Source of the DNA: Acidimicrobiales bacterium | GTDB lineage: Bacteria > Actinomycetota > Acidimicrobiia > Acidimicrobiales > SHLQ01 | DNA length: 64,000 nucleotides | Assembly: GCA_020628865.1 (NCBI GenBank) | Contig: JAHDEJ010000016.1 | Location: 55,350 to 119,349 of the forward strand | Reading direction: 5' to 3' | Shown here: positions 9,556 to 19,006 of the stretch, piece by piece | How positions within the stretch are numbered: position 1 is the first letter of the stretch | Layout of the letters: each line of letters opens with the position of its first letter | Translations under genes and position numbers: made by a program | Notes under the pieces: model-generated | Database searches by the model: none | Told to the model about the DNA's origin: nothing | What the model saw: only the letters and a program-made list of their open reading frames with translations

Positions 9556-10440
9556 CTACGAACGCGCCGGGATTGCGTCGAGGACCTTCGAGAGAAGTTC
9601 AGGCCTGGGCACGGCGATCCGAACGGCGTCCGGATGCCCGAAGCTCGCACCGGAACGGAGCAGGATGCCCTCGGCGAACATGGCGTCCCGCAGACCGGGT
9701 GCATCGGGGATCCAGAGGTAGTTCGCGGCGGCCGGAGCCGGCGGCCATCCTCGTTCGGCGAGTGTCTCTGCGAGTTGGTTCCGAAGCTCGGCGATTCCAC
9801 TGCTCCACGCTTCGAGGTCGGCGGTGTCGAGCAGGTCGGGAATCGATGCACAGGCGAGTCCGCTGACCGACCATCGTGGGCGTCGCGCCCGGATCCGTTC
9901 GGCGTGTTCGGCATCCGGTGCGATCACGTGACCCATTCGAACCCCGGGGCAGGCGAACACCTTGGTGAGCGATCCGAGCAGCCACACCCCGGCGTCACCT
10001 CGGCTCCATCGACCGGTGGCCAGCGGGTAGAAGGCCTCGTCGCGGACGAGCGCGTCGTCGTCGGTTGGGGCGAGGGCTCCGGTCGGGTTGTTCGGGTCGG
10101 AGCACCATCTCCCCGCGGCCGGATCGAGGTCGAGGTGGCGTTCGTAGAGGGAGAACTCCGGTCCGCTCACCGATCCCCGGCCGAGCTCCGCGGCAACGAG
10201 CGCGATTGCCTCCGATCCTCCGTTGGTGAGGACGAGCCGACTCGGGTCGACCTGAAGGACGTCGGCGAGTGCGGCCGTGGCTCGGGTGTCGTCGGGATAG
10301 TCGCCGATCGTGTCGAGGTGACGGATGAAGATCGGGGTGGGGTCGGGGGCGAGCGGGTTGAGGCTCGCCGACAGGTCCAGGTCGACACCGACCAGGTGGC
10401 CGCGTCCGCCGTGGGCGCCTGGTGGCGGTGGTCCGGTCAT
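9556..10440 (-). CDS. CobC-like PLP aminotransferase / threonine-phosphate decarboxylase (histidinol-P aminotransferase fold)
   Basis: GAHGGRGHLVGVDLDLSASLNPLAP N-terminus; GSLTKVFACPGVRMGHVIA; overlaps cobD. Confidence 0.8.
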   Translation of the reverse strand: MTGPPPPGAHGGRGHLVGVDLDLSASLNPLAPDPTPIFIRHLDTIGDYPDDTRATAALADVLQVDPSRLVLTNGGSEAIALVAAELGRGSVSGPEFSLYERHLDLDPAAGRWCSDPNNPTGALAPTDDDALVRDEAFYPLATGRWSRGDAGVWLLGSLTKVFACPGVRMGHVIAPDAEHAERIRARRPRWSVSGLACASIPDLLDTADLEAWSSGIAELRNQLAETLAERGWPPAPAAANYLWIPDAPGLRDAMFAEGILLRSGASFGHPDAVRIAVPRPELLSKVLDAIPARS

Positions 10441-11351
10441 GTCGTGTCCTTTCGTCGTTGGCAGAGGCCGGCGATGAGCGCCGCAGCGAGCACGACGGCT
10501 TGGGCGCGATCACACGCCTTGCGGGCTTGCGGGATCGATTCACCGGTGGGCCGCGGCCCCTGACCGAGACGGGGTCGGTGTTCGACGCGATCCCCGTATC
10601 GAAGCGTGCCGCCGAGTTCGATTCCGAGTGCGCCGGCCACGGCCGACTCGGCGACGCCTGCGTTGGGTGAGGGGTGGGCGGGGCTGTCCTCGCGGACGGC
10701 ACGGATGATCTGGCTTCGTCCGGCCGGATGGGCGATGAGTATCGCGGCGGCGAAGAGCCGGGCGGGCACCCAGTTCGCGATGTCATCGAGCCGAGCGCTG
10801 GCCCAACCGAAGGACTCGTAGCGTTCGCTTCGGTGACCGACCATGGCGTCCATCGTGTTGATGGCACGGTAGGCGAGCGCTCCTGGTGCGCCGGCGACGA
10901 CACCCCAGAAGAGTGGGGCGACCACGGCGTCCACCGAGTTCTCGGCAAGCGATTCGACAACGGCGGCCGCAACGCCCGCTTCATCGAGCTCGCTCGGGTC
11001 GCGACCCACCAACGAGGGAAGTGCATGCCGCGCTGCGGGAAGGTCTCCGGCGAGGAGGTGAGCGCCGATGCTGCCGCCGGTCTCTCCGAGCTGGCGGGCG
11101 GCGACAGCGACCGTGAGTGCGAGCGTGGTCGATCGGACGACGCGGCCGGCACCAAGTCCGATTGCCATTCCGGTGGCGGTGTAGAGGACGCCGCGCGAGC
11201 GTTGGTCCTTCCAGATTCGCTGCTCGACCGCGGTCATGGTCGAGCCGAACCAGGCGACGGGGTGCCAGCGGTTCGGCGGTTCGGGAATGAGACGGTCGAG
11301 TGCAGACGCTGCGCAGGCGGCGACGGCTCGACTGGTGAGGGTGGCGGTCAT
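10437..11351 (-). CDS. cobD: adenosylcobinamide-phosphate synthase (CobD/CbiB)
   Basis: ALDRLIPEPPNRWHPVAWFGSTM; SLAENSVDAVVAPLFWGVVAGAPGALAYRAINTMDAMVGH. Confidence 0.92.
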   Translation of the reverse strand: MTATLTSRAVAACAASALDRLIPEPPNRWHPVAWFGSTMTAVEQRIWKDQRSRGVLYTATGMAIGLGAGRVVRSTTLALTVAVAARQLGETGGSIGAHLLAGDLPAARHALPSLVGRDPSELDEAGVAAAVVESLAENSVDAVVAPLFWGVVAGAPGALAYRAINTMDAMVGHRSERYESFGWASARLDDIANWVPARLFAAAILIAHPAGRSQIIRAVREDSPAHPSPNAGVAESAVAGALGIELGGTLRYGDRVEHRPRLGQGPRPTGESIPQARKACDRAQAVVLAAALIAGLCQRRKDTT

Positions 11352-11980
11352 CGTTGGTTTGCGCCGGCACTCTGGTGGACGGCGGCGTGCGTGGCGATGG
11401 CCAGCGACGAGCCGAGCGGTGACCGTGGCCCGCCGAACACTTCAGGTTCGGTTCCGTCGTCCGGCCAGCAAACGACCACGGCGTCGCTTGCGGTTCCGGT
11501 TCCGGGGATGCCCAGGTCGAACAGTGCCTGCGTCTTCGCTTCGGTCATCGTGATCACGGCGTTGACGGCTGCGGCCGGCGTGAGCGGCGTGGGCAGCTGG
11601 GCCACGATGTTGATCGTGCCGGGCTGCCAGTCGGTCCAGCCTCCACCTTCGTCGGCGGCCCACGTCGGCTTGGTGACTCCAGAGGTGGCGTCGACGACGA
11701 CGTCTCGATGGCCGCTGCGGGCCCGGCGCTCCAGTGGGGTCGCCGTGAAGAGCGTGACGCCGTCGCCTTCGAGGTCCAGAGCCGAGGCGACCTCTTGCGC
11801 ATGTACGGCGAGGTCGATGCGGTCGTACTTCAGTGGAACTCGGACGTTGGTGACCCAGTTGGCCCGACGGGCGCCACCTCCGACGGCGGCGGAGGACAGG
11901 ACCGCCATCGGCCGGTCGAATCGCCAGCACAGCACACCGAGCTCGGCCGGCGCGGGCGTGTGGAACTCGACCTTCACCAT
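11348..11980 (-). CDS. cbiZ: adenosylcobinamide amidohydrolase (CbiZ family)
   Basis: LSSAAVGGGARRANWVTNVRVP; TEAKTQALFDLGIPGTGTASDAVVV; FGGPRSPLGSSLAIATH; embedded in cobalamin genes. Confidence 0.8.
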   Translation of the reverse strand: MVKVEFHTPAPAELGVLCWRFDRPMAVLSSAAVGGGARRANWVTNVRVPLKYDRIDLAVHAQEVASALDLEGDGVTLFTATPLERRARSGHRDVVVDATSGVTKPTWAADEGGGWTDWQPGTINIVAQLPTPLTPAAAVNAVITMTEAKTQALFDLGIPGTGTASDAVVVCWPDDGTEPEVFGGPRSPLGSSLAIATHAAVHQSAGANQR

Positions 11981-13482
11981 CCGGGCGCGTCCTCGTGGTG
12001 GCCGGCCTGCCGGACCAGATCGTCGATCACGTCGATACCGATGGCGGCCTCGACCCAGTCGGCGAGCTGGTCGTGCTGGTGTTCGTATCTGGCGGCGAAG
12101 GACAGGTCGGCTGGCGTGAACGAGCGGTTGTGGCGCTCGGCGAGTTCCGCGAGGTGGCCGGCACGGAAGTCGTCATCGTCGAAGAGGCCGTGGAGGCTCG
12201 TGCCGGTGACTCTCCCATCGTCGGACATGGCACCTTCGGCGGCACCGTCGACGGTGAGCCAGGGATTCCCGTCGCTGACCGGTCGGCCGAACCGAATCTG
12301 GTAGCCGGAGATGCGGCGGTGCTTCGCATCGACGCCGTCCGAACGGCGGACGATCTTCGGTTCTTCGAACGTGGTGTGCACGGGCAGGAGGCCGAGTCCA
12401 TCGACACGCCCGCGTCCGGACTCGATCGGGTCGTCGATCGTCTGCCCGAGGATCTGGAGCCCGGCGCAGAGGCCGAGAACCGACGCCTGCGTGCTTTCGA
12501 GCGCGTGGTCGAACCCCATCGATCGCAGCCAGTCGAGGTCGGCCACCGTGGCCCGACTGCCGGGCACGATGACGAGATCGGCGTCGGTCAGTTCGCCGGG
12601 GTGCATGATCCATCGGACATCCACGTCGGGTTCGTCCAGGAGCGGGTCGACATCGGACGGGTTGGCCATGTGGGGCAGACGGAGGACGGCCACCCGCAGG
12701 GGCGCCGACGACCGGGACGGCGCACGCCGGTGGGTGTCGAGGTCCAGGGAGTCTTCCGCTCCCAGCAGTGGTTGGTTGCCGAGGTGTGGGAGCACCCCGA
12801 GGAACCGGACGCCGGTTCGGTCCTCGAGCGCACGGATCCCGGAGTCGAGTAGCGACGGGTCGCCGCGGAACGAATTGAAGACGATGCCGCGGACGCAGGA
12901 ACGGAGCCGGTCCGGCAGGAGGTCGACGCTTCCGTGGGCGGCGGCGAATGCACCGCCCCGTTCGATGTCGACGACGAGGAGTGCCGGCAATCCGCCTGCT
13001 GCGGCCAGCGGGAGGTTCACGAGGTCGCGGTCGAGCAGGTTGATCTCGGCGGCGCCGCCTGCGCCTTCGGCGATGACGACGTCGTGGTCTCGGCGGAGCG
13101 AGGTGAGGGCGTCGAGCACGGTTCCCTTGAGCTCCGCGGCGGTCGGCCCGTAGGAGATTGCGTCGGTGGTGCCGACTTCGTCGCCCATCACCACGATGTG
13201 GCTGCGGTGGTCGGAGGAGGGCTTGAGCAGGATCGGGTTCATGCGTCGATCGATGTCGACGCCGGCCGCTGCGGCCTGGACCGCCTGCGCCCGGCCGACC
13301 TCTCCCCCATCCGCCGTGACTGCGGCATGGTTGGACATGTTCTGTGCCTTGAACGGTGCCACGGAGATCTGGCGGCGGGCGAAGGAACGGCAGAGCCCGG
13401 CCGTGACTGTGGACTTGCCGGCGCCGCTGGTCGACCCGACGACGACCACGCCGCCCGTCATCGGGGCCGAGGGGGAAGGCAC
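11974..13482 (-). CDS. cobQ: cobyric acid synthase
   Basis: [48 protein letters not shown] glutaminase region. Confidence 0.95.
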   Translation of the reverse strand: [502 protein letters not shown]

Positions 13483-13548
13483 GGTCGGAACCTAGCTGCC
13501 GCTCGGGTGAGTGGGCCGATCGGGCGCGGACGACCTAGCGTCGGCGAC

Positions 13549-13905
13549 ATGTCAATCACCCGCATGCATGTCAGCGAACGCGCCAGCAAGATCGTGATCC
13601 ACAACGGGACGGTCCACCTTTCGGGGATGGTCGCCGAGGATCCAGAGGCAGAGATCGAGGGGCAGACGCAGTCGACGCTCGATCGCATCGATGCTGCGCT
13701 GGCCGAGGCGGGAACGGACCGGGAGCACCTGCTGTCGGCGACGATCTTCCTGCGGGACATCGACAACCACTTCCATCGGATGAACGAGGTGTGGAACGCG
13801 TGGGTGCCGGACGGACAGGCGCCCGCCCGCGCGTGCGTCGAGGCGCACATGGCGCGTTCCGCGCTGCTGGTCGAGATCTGCATCATCGCGGCGCTGCCAG
13901 ACTGA
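13549..13905 (+). CDS. RidA family protein
   Basis: VIHNGTVHLSGMVAED...LLSATIFLRDIDNHFHRMNEVWNAWVPDGQAPARACVEAHMA. Confidence 0.9.
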   Translation: MSITRMHVSERASKIVIHNGTVHLSGMVAEDPEAEIEGQTQSTLDRIDAALAEAGTDREHLLSATIFLRDIDNHFHRMNEVWNAWVPDGQAPARACVEAHMARSALLVEICIIAALPD

Positions 13906-13918
13906 CGCTGCGGCTCCG

Positions 13919-14380
13919 TCAGCGCAGGAGGCCGACGAGCCGATCGAGGAACGGCTGTTGGCCCTTGACGAGGCGGACCCGGGCCTGATCGATGGACATC
14001 CATTCCGCTCGGTCCATCTCGGGGAAGGACTGGAGCTGACCGGATCCTCGGGGCCATTCGATCTCGAAGGTGTTGCTGACGGCCGTCTTTGCGTTGAAGT
14101 TCCCAGCGCGGGCGAATGCGTGGATGGTCTTTGCGCCCGACCGCACGTGACCGAGCGAGACGCTTTCGCCGGGCGGCGCGGGCGAGCCCATCTCTTCTTC
14201 GAATTCCCGTTCGGCCACGGCGAGGAGGTCCTCATCATCGTCGTCTCGCAGCCCTTTCGGGATCGACCAGGCGTGGGTGTCCTTCCGAGCCCAGAAGGGT
14301 CCACCCATGTGCCCGAGCAGAATGACGAGCCCGTGCGCTGCTTCGTGGTGGAGCAGCAGCCCGGAACTGACCTGCGGCAT
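13919..14380 (-). CDS. NUDIX domain hydrolase
   Basis: WSIPKGLRDDDDEDLLAVAEREFEEEMGSPAP Nudix-box-like; reading from MPQVSSGLLL. Confidence 0.85.
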   Translation of the reverse strand: MPQVSSGLLLHHEAAHGLVILLGHMGGPFWARKDTHAWSIPKGLRDDDDEDLLAVAEREFEEEMGSPAPPGESVSLGHVRSGAKTIHAFARAGNFNAKTAVSNTFEIEWPRGSGQLQSFPEMDRAEWMSIDQARVRLVKGQQPFLDRLVGLLR

Positions 14381-14382
14381 GG

Positions 14383-15480
14383 TCAGCTGAGGTCGATCGG
14401 GCAGCCGCCGGCGTTTGCGCTGTCCACGGCCGCGTCGATGACCCGCTGCACGGCCAACCCTTCGGCAAAGTCGGGCTTGCAGTGCTCGCCGGCTGCCATG
14501 GCCGTGATCCATCCGCGGGTCATGGAGTCGGTGGTGCGGAAGACGTCGCGGTAGGTGTTGTGCACCGTGTCGCGGCGAAGGTCGCCCCAGATGTCGTCGG
14601 GGATCGGGAGCGGTTGGCGGCGGGGGTCGCCTTTGCGAAGTCCGGAGACCTCCTGGATTCGGTCCCAGTCGCAGGTCGCGTAGATCGTGCCTTCGGTGCC
14701 GTGGATTTCGAGGTGGTGGGATTGCCCGAAGCCGTCGCCTTCCCAGCAGACCGAACTCACCTGGATGAGGCTGTAGGCGCCCGACGCGTAGCGGACCGTG
14801 AGCGCCGCGCTGTCTTCGAGTGGTTCGTACGGCGTGTCGTCGGGCCGAGGGCCGCGTTCGACGAAGGTGGACGTGTGGGCCGAGATCGATGTCTCGGTGT
14901 CGCCGAGCAACCAGCGGGAGAGATGGATGAAGTGGCTTCCGATGTCGCCGATGATGCCGGACCCGGCAATCTCCTTGTCGAAGCGCCACGAGTAGCCGGT
15001 GTCGAAACCGAAGCTCGTGTAGTAGCGGAGGTTGGCGTGGAGCGGCTGGCCGACCCAACCCTCCTCGACGAGCTGCCGCACCCAGCGGTTCACGGGCATC
15101 CAGTGGTAGGTGAACGGGACCATCGTGATCGCGCCGGTCTTCTGGGCGATGCGATGCATCTCTTCTGCCTCCGCGACGGACCGTCCGAGCGGCTTCTCGC
15201 AGAGCACGTTCACGCCGGCTTCGAGGGCAGCGATGGCGAGGTCGTGGTGGCTGTCGTTGGCCGTGGCGATGACGACGCCGTCGAGGTTCTCGCTGCGGAG
15301 CATCTCGTCCGGGTCGGTGTACCAGGCGGGAACGTTCCACGTGTCGGCGAACGCCTGCGCCGGTGCTTCTCGACGGCCGCACACCGCAACGAGTTCGGCG
15401 TCGGGGTGTGCAGTGACGGGTGGCGCGTAGATCGTGTCTGCCCACCAGCTGGTTCCGAATATTCCGACGCGAACTGTCAT
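14383..15480 (-). CDS. Gfo/Idh/MocA family oxidoreductase
   Basis: VRVGIFGTSWWADTIYAP Rossmann; NVLCEKPLGRSVAEAEEM. Confidence 0.92.
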   Translation of the reverse strand: MTVRVGIFGTSWWADTIYAPPVTAHPDAELVAVCGRREAPAQAFADTWNVPAWYTDPDEMLRSENLDGVVIATANDSHHDLAIAALEAGVNVLCEKPLGRSVAEAEEMHRIAQKTGAITMVPFTYHWMPVNRWVRQLVEEGWVGQPLHANLRYYTSFGFDTGYSWRFDKEIAGSGIIGDIGSHFIHLSRWLLGDTETSISAHTSTFVERGPRPDDTPYEPLEDSAALTVRYASGAYSLIQVSSVCWEGDGFGQSHHLEIHGTEGTIYATCDWDRIQEVSGLRKGDPRRQPLPIPDDIWGDLRRDTVHNTYRDVFRTTDSMTRGWITAMAAGEHCKPDFAEGLAVQRVIDAAVDSANAGGCPIDLS

Positions 15481-15693
15481 GCGCCCGATCGTACGCAGCC
15501 CGGTGGATCATCTCAGGACCATCGGGAAGCAATTCGAACGGCCCACGGGATGAGGCGCCGGGCCCGTTCGCCACCGGGCACCTCAACTCACCCCGTCTTC
15601 CTGCCGAATCACTGTTCACCGGACGCCGGTCCGGTGCAGCGTGGTATCGACGACCTTTTTCGATTCCAAGCGCGGGACCACAAGGAAAACACG

Positions 15694-16059
15694 ATGGAGC
15701 GACTGTTCAAACGCCAGAACATTCAGGTTGCCTGCGGAGTGACATACACAAAGAAGGTCCGGTTCAAGAAGCCGGAAGAGGTGAGGGTCGACGGACTCAC
15801 CGAGGACCTTTCGATCGAGGGCGTTCGCCTTCGCGTCTACGAGGAACCGTCGTTGAAAGTGGGCCAGTTCGTCCGCTTCGACGTCGGCCATCCCGAAGAT
15901 GCGATCGGGATTGTCCGAGGGGTCGATCCGGCTGGTGGCAACACCATGCTCCGGCTCGAGTTCGTCGATGCCAGCCAGGGTTTCCTGGCCGCGATCGTTC
16001 CGATCATCAAGACACCCGACGTGTCGGATTCTGCGGTGTCCGAATGGTCTGCGTACTGA
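15694..16059 (+). CDS. PilZ-like domain protein
   Basis: VRVDGLTEDLSIEGVRLRVYEEPSLKVGQFVRFDV...IGIVRGVDPAGGNTMLRLEFVD: PilZ pattern, lacks a clear RxxxR in the usual place. Confidence 0.55.
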   Translation: MERLFKRQNIQVACGVTYTKKVRFKKPEEVRVDGLTEDLSIEGVRLRVYEEPSLKVGQFVRFDVGHPEDAIGIVRGVDPAGGNTMLRLEFVDASQGFLAAIVPIIKTPDVSDSAVSEWSAY

Positions 16060-16147
16060 CCGTCTGAGTTCGCCGCAATCCCGCCTCACCACATCGAGCT
16101 AACGTTCGGCCCAGGCAAGGGGGCCGACACAACTGAGGGGATGAGTC

Positions 16148-17380
16148 ATGCGGGCAGACGAGATGGTGTCGCTGTACTTTCGCGAGGCAGCGGCGACGAT
16201 CGACCTGGACGAGCGGTACTACGAGGTTCTGGAGACCTCGTACCGAGAGATCGATGCGCAGGTGCCCGTTCATCGTGATGACGGTTCGCTTGCCGTCTTC
16301 CGCGGCTACCGGGTGCAGCACAACGGTGCGCGCGGTCCGTACAAGGGTGGCATTCGCTATCACCCCGAAGTCGACATCAACGAGGTGCGTGCGCTTGCCT
16401 CGCTCATGACGTGGAAGACCGCGTTGTTGGATCTGCCGTTCGGTGGGGCGAAGGGTGGCGTGACGGTCGATCCGAGCGAGCTGTCGGAGCGGGAGCTGCA
16501 GGCGTTGACCCGCCGCTTCACGTCGACGATTTCGCACATCCTCGGCCCGTTGCGGGACATTCCGGCGCCCGACATGAACACGGACGCACAGGTGATGGCG
16601 TGGATGATGGATGCGTATTCGTCCAAGTCCGGCTACTCCCCTGCCATCGTCACGGGCAAGCCGCTTGCGTTCGGCGGTGCGCCGGGCCGTCGTGAGGCGA
16701 CAGGCCGTGGGGTCATCTTCAGCTTGGACGAGGCGATGACGCGGCGCGGCTACTCGCTCGCCGGCTCGAGGGTCGCAATCCAGGGATTCGGAAATGTGGG
16801 CACCTACGCAGCTGAGACCGCCGTCGAGTTCGGTGCGACGGTCGTGGCCATCTCCGACATTGGTGGAGCAGTGGCGCGCGAGGACGGCATCGACATCGCC
16901 CGCGCGATGGAGCATGTGGCAACCGGCCGGTCCGTCGTGGAGATGGATGACGTGGACGTGATCGATGGCGATGCCGTGCTGACCGTGCCGTGTGATGTGT
17001 TGATCCCGGCGGCGCTCGGCGAGGTGATCACCACCGCGAACCAGGGCGACATCAAGGCCGAGTGGATCGCCGAAGGGGCCAACAACCCCACAACCCCGGC
17101 CGCAGACAAGCTCCTGTACGAACGGGGCGTGCACATCGTTCCGGACGTGTTGGCGAACGGCGGTGGCGTGACCGGCTCGTACTTCGAGTGGACGCAGAAC
17201 ATTCAGCAGTTCACGTGGGACGAGGCGGACTTCAACGATCGCCTGTCGAAGCGGCTGCGCGAGGCGACGAACGAGACGATGAACACGGCGCAGCGGCACG
17301 ACATTTCGATGCGGCGGGCGGCCTTCTGCATTGCGATCCAGCGGGTGGCGGATGCGTCGAAGATGCGCGGTTACGCCTGA
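16148..17380 (+). CDS. Glu/Leu/Phe/Val dehydrogenase (glutamate dehydrogenase)
   Basis: GYRVQHNGARGPYKGGIRYHPEVD; LPFGGAKGGV; GFGNVGTYAAE. Confidence 0.95.
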   Translation: MRADEMVSLYFREAAATIDLDERYYEVLETSYREIDAQVPVHRDDGSLAVFRGYRVQHNGARGPYKGGIRYHPEVDINEVRALASLMTWKTALLDLPFGGAKGGVTVDPSELSERELQALTRRFTSTISHILGPLRDIPAPDMNTDAQVMAWMMDAYSSKSGYSPAIVTGKPLAFGGAPGRREATGRGVIFSLDEAMTRRGYSLAGSRVAIQGFGNVGTYAAETAVEFGATVVAISDIGGAVAREDGIDIARAMEHVATGRSVVEMDDVDVIDGDAVLTVPCDVLIPAALGEVITTANQGDIKAEWIAEGANNPTTPAADKLLYERGVHIVPDVLANGGGVTGSYFEWTQNIQQFTWDEADFNDRLSKRLREATNETMNTAQRHDISMRRAAFCIAIQRVADASKMRGYA

Positions 17381-17805
17381 GCTTCTTCGAGCGGGCGGGA
17401 TGGCACCCAGACGTAGCCGTTCGCACAGATGATGTAGGCCTCGCGCAGACCGTGCGGCTTGTCGGCCGGTTCCTGGAGCACCTCGAACCCGTGCTGGTGT
17501 GCTCGTGCGACGGCGTCGTCGGGATCGGTGTCGTACAACCGGATCTCGACGCCGGGACCGCGAGCATCGACGGCCGCCACGACCGCGCCGAGCGGGTTGT
17601 TGGCATAGGTGCCGTCGGCGTGCAGTTGGAACAGCTGGTCCCCGTACGTGATGATCGCGAAGTCATCGGTGGGCTGGAACGCCGGCATGTCGAACAGGTC
17701 GCGGAGAAAGCGCACCTGATCCGGGACGTTCCGGACGAGCAGGTTCAGCCCGATGCCGCGAAGCGATCGACCGAATTCGTCGGCGCCGACGTCGTCGAGG
17801 TTCAT
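17371..17805 (-). CDS. VOC (glyoxalase) family protein
   Basis: NLLVRNVPDQVRFLRDLFDMPAFQPTDDFAIITYGDQLFQLHAD; GYVWVP C-terminus. Confidence 0.75.
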   Translation of the reverse strand: MNLDDVGADEFGRSLRGIGLNLLVRNVPDQVRFLRDLFDMPAFQPTDDFAIITYGDQLFQLHADGTYANNPLGAVVAAVDARGPGVEIRLYDTDPDDAVARAHQHGFEVLQEPADKPHGLREAYIICANGYVWVPSRPLEEAQA

Positions 17806-17915
17806 TGTCGAACCCTACAGCGGTGACTCCAGCCACAGCCTGCGATCGCGGGTTCGCGCATCTGTGGGGCCTGGGCGGGTCGTAAGGCCCATAACCCCCT
17901 ACCCCCCAGACACAC

Positions 17916-18530
17916 ATGAGGTTCACGACAATGAAGACCAACTTTCTGCGCCTTCTCGCACTGCTGATGGCTGTTGCACTCACCGCTGCGGCATGCGGCG
18001 ATGACACCGAGGTCCCCGAGGCAACGGCCGACGAGGCCGCCATGGAGGACGACGCAATGGAAGACGACGCGATGGAAGACGAGTCGCACGACGACGACGC
18101 CATGGCCGACCTTCCCGCCACCGTTGTCGACATCGCCACATCGAGCGACGACTTCAGCACGCTGGTCGCTGCGGTGACCGAGGCCGAGCTGGTGGAGACC
18201 TTGCAGGGTGAGGGTCCCTTCACCGTGTTCGCTCCGACCAACGCCGCCTTCGAGCAGGCGCTTGCCGACCTCGGCCTGACCGCCGAAGAGCTGCTCGCCA
18301 GCGAAGACCTTGCCGGCATTCTCACCTATCACGTGGTGGCCGGAAAGATCATGGCTGCTGACGCGATCGCAGCGGACGGCACCGAGGTCGCCACGGTCAA
18401 CGGCGACACGATCGAGGTTTCGGTCGTCGACGGCAACGTGATGATCGACGGCGCCACGGTGACCACGGCCGATCTCGAAGCCGGCAACGGCGTCGTCCAC
18501 GTGATCGACGCAGTCATCCTTCCTGGCTGA
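17916..18530 (+). CDS. fasciclin (FAS1) domain lipoprotein with acidic N-terminal linker
   Basis: Lipobox LTAAACGDD; MEDDAMEDDAMEDESHDDDAM; GPFTVFAPTNAAFEQAL, LTYHVVAGKIMAAD, GNGVVHVIDAVILP. Confidence 0.92.
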   Translation: MRFTTMKTNFLRLLALLMAVALTAAACGDDTEVPEATADEAAMEDDAMEDDAMEDESHDDDAMADLPATVVDIATSSDDFSTLVAAVTEAELVETLQGEGPFTVFAPTNAAFEQALADLGLTAEELLASEDLAGILTYHVVAGKIMAADAIAADGTEVATVNGDTIEVSVVDGNVMIDGATVTTADLEAGNGVVHVIDAVILPG

Positions 18531-18643
18531 TTCTCCCCTCGGTTTCTCCAACCGAAATCCGAATGTGCCGGCCCGTCCCCCACGGGTCGGCACATTCGCG
18601 TTTGGGGCACCGCATTGTCACAGGCATCGGCAAGACTGCACCC

Positions 18644-18976
18644 ATGGCATTCGGACAGTCCGCGGGGCCTCCCGCAACACACAAGCAAATGGACGAGCTC
18701 CTGGCTCTGGTGATGGAAGCCGGCTTCCAGGACTTCCGCGAAGCCCGCTACCAAATGGACTTCACGCAGCGGCAGGCGGGCGGAAAGTTCAGCCGGGACG
18801 AGGCGGACGAGTACATCGCCATGTTGCAGGAACGGTCCGAGATCGAGCGCGCGAGCATCGCGCCCGTGCAGGCTGCACCCAAGCTGTCGGCGAACGAGCG
18901 GGCCATCCGCAAGTTCTCCGACGCGGAGCTCGCTGCGGAGCTGCAGCGCCGCGGTTGGATCGTCGCCGAGCCATAG
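18644..18976 (+). CDS. hypothetical protein
   Basis: 110 aa ORF MAFGQSAGPPATHKQMDELLALVMEAGFQDFREARYQMDF... Confidence 0.6.
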   Translation: MAFGQSAGPPATHKQMDELLALVMEAGFQDFREARYQMDFTQRQAGGKFSRDEADEYIAMLQERSEIERASIAPVQAAPKLSANERAIRKFSDAELAAELQRRGWIVAEP

Positions 18977-19006
18977 GGCTCGCACGACGGAGTCTGGTCA
19001 GCGAAT

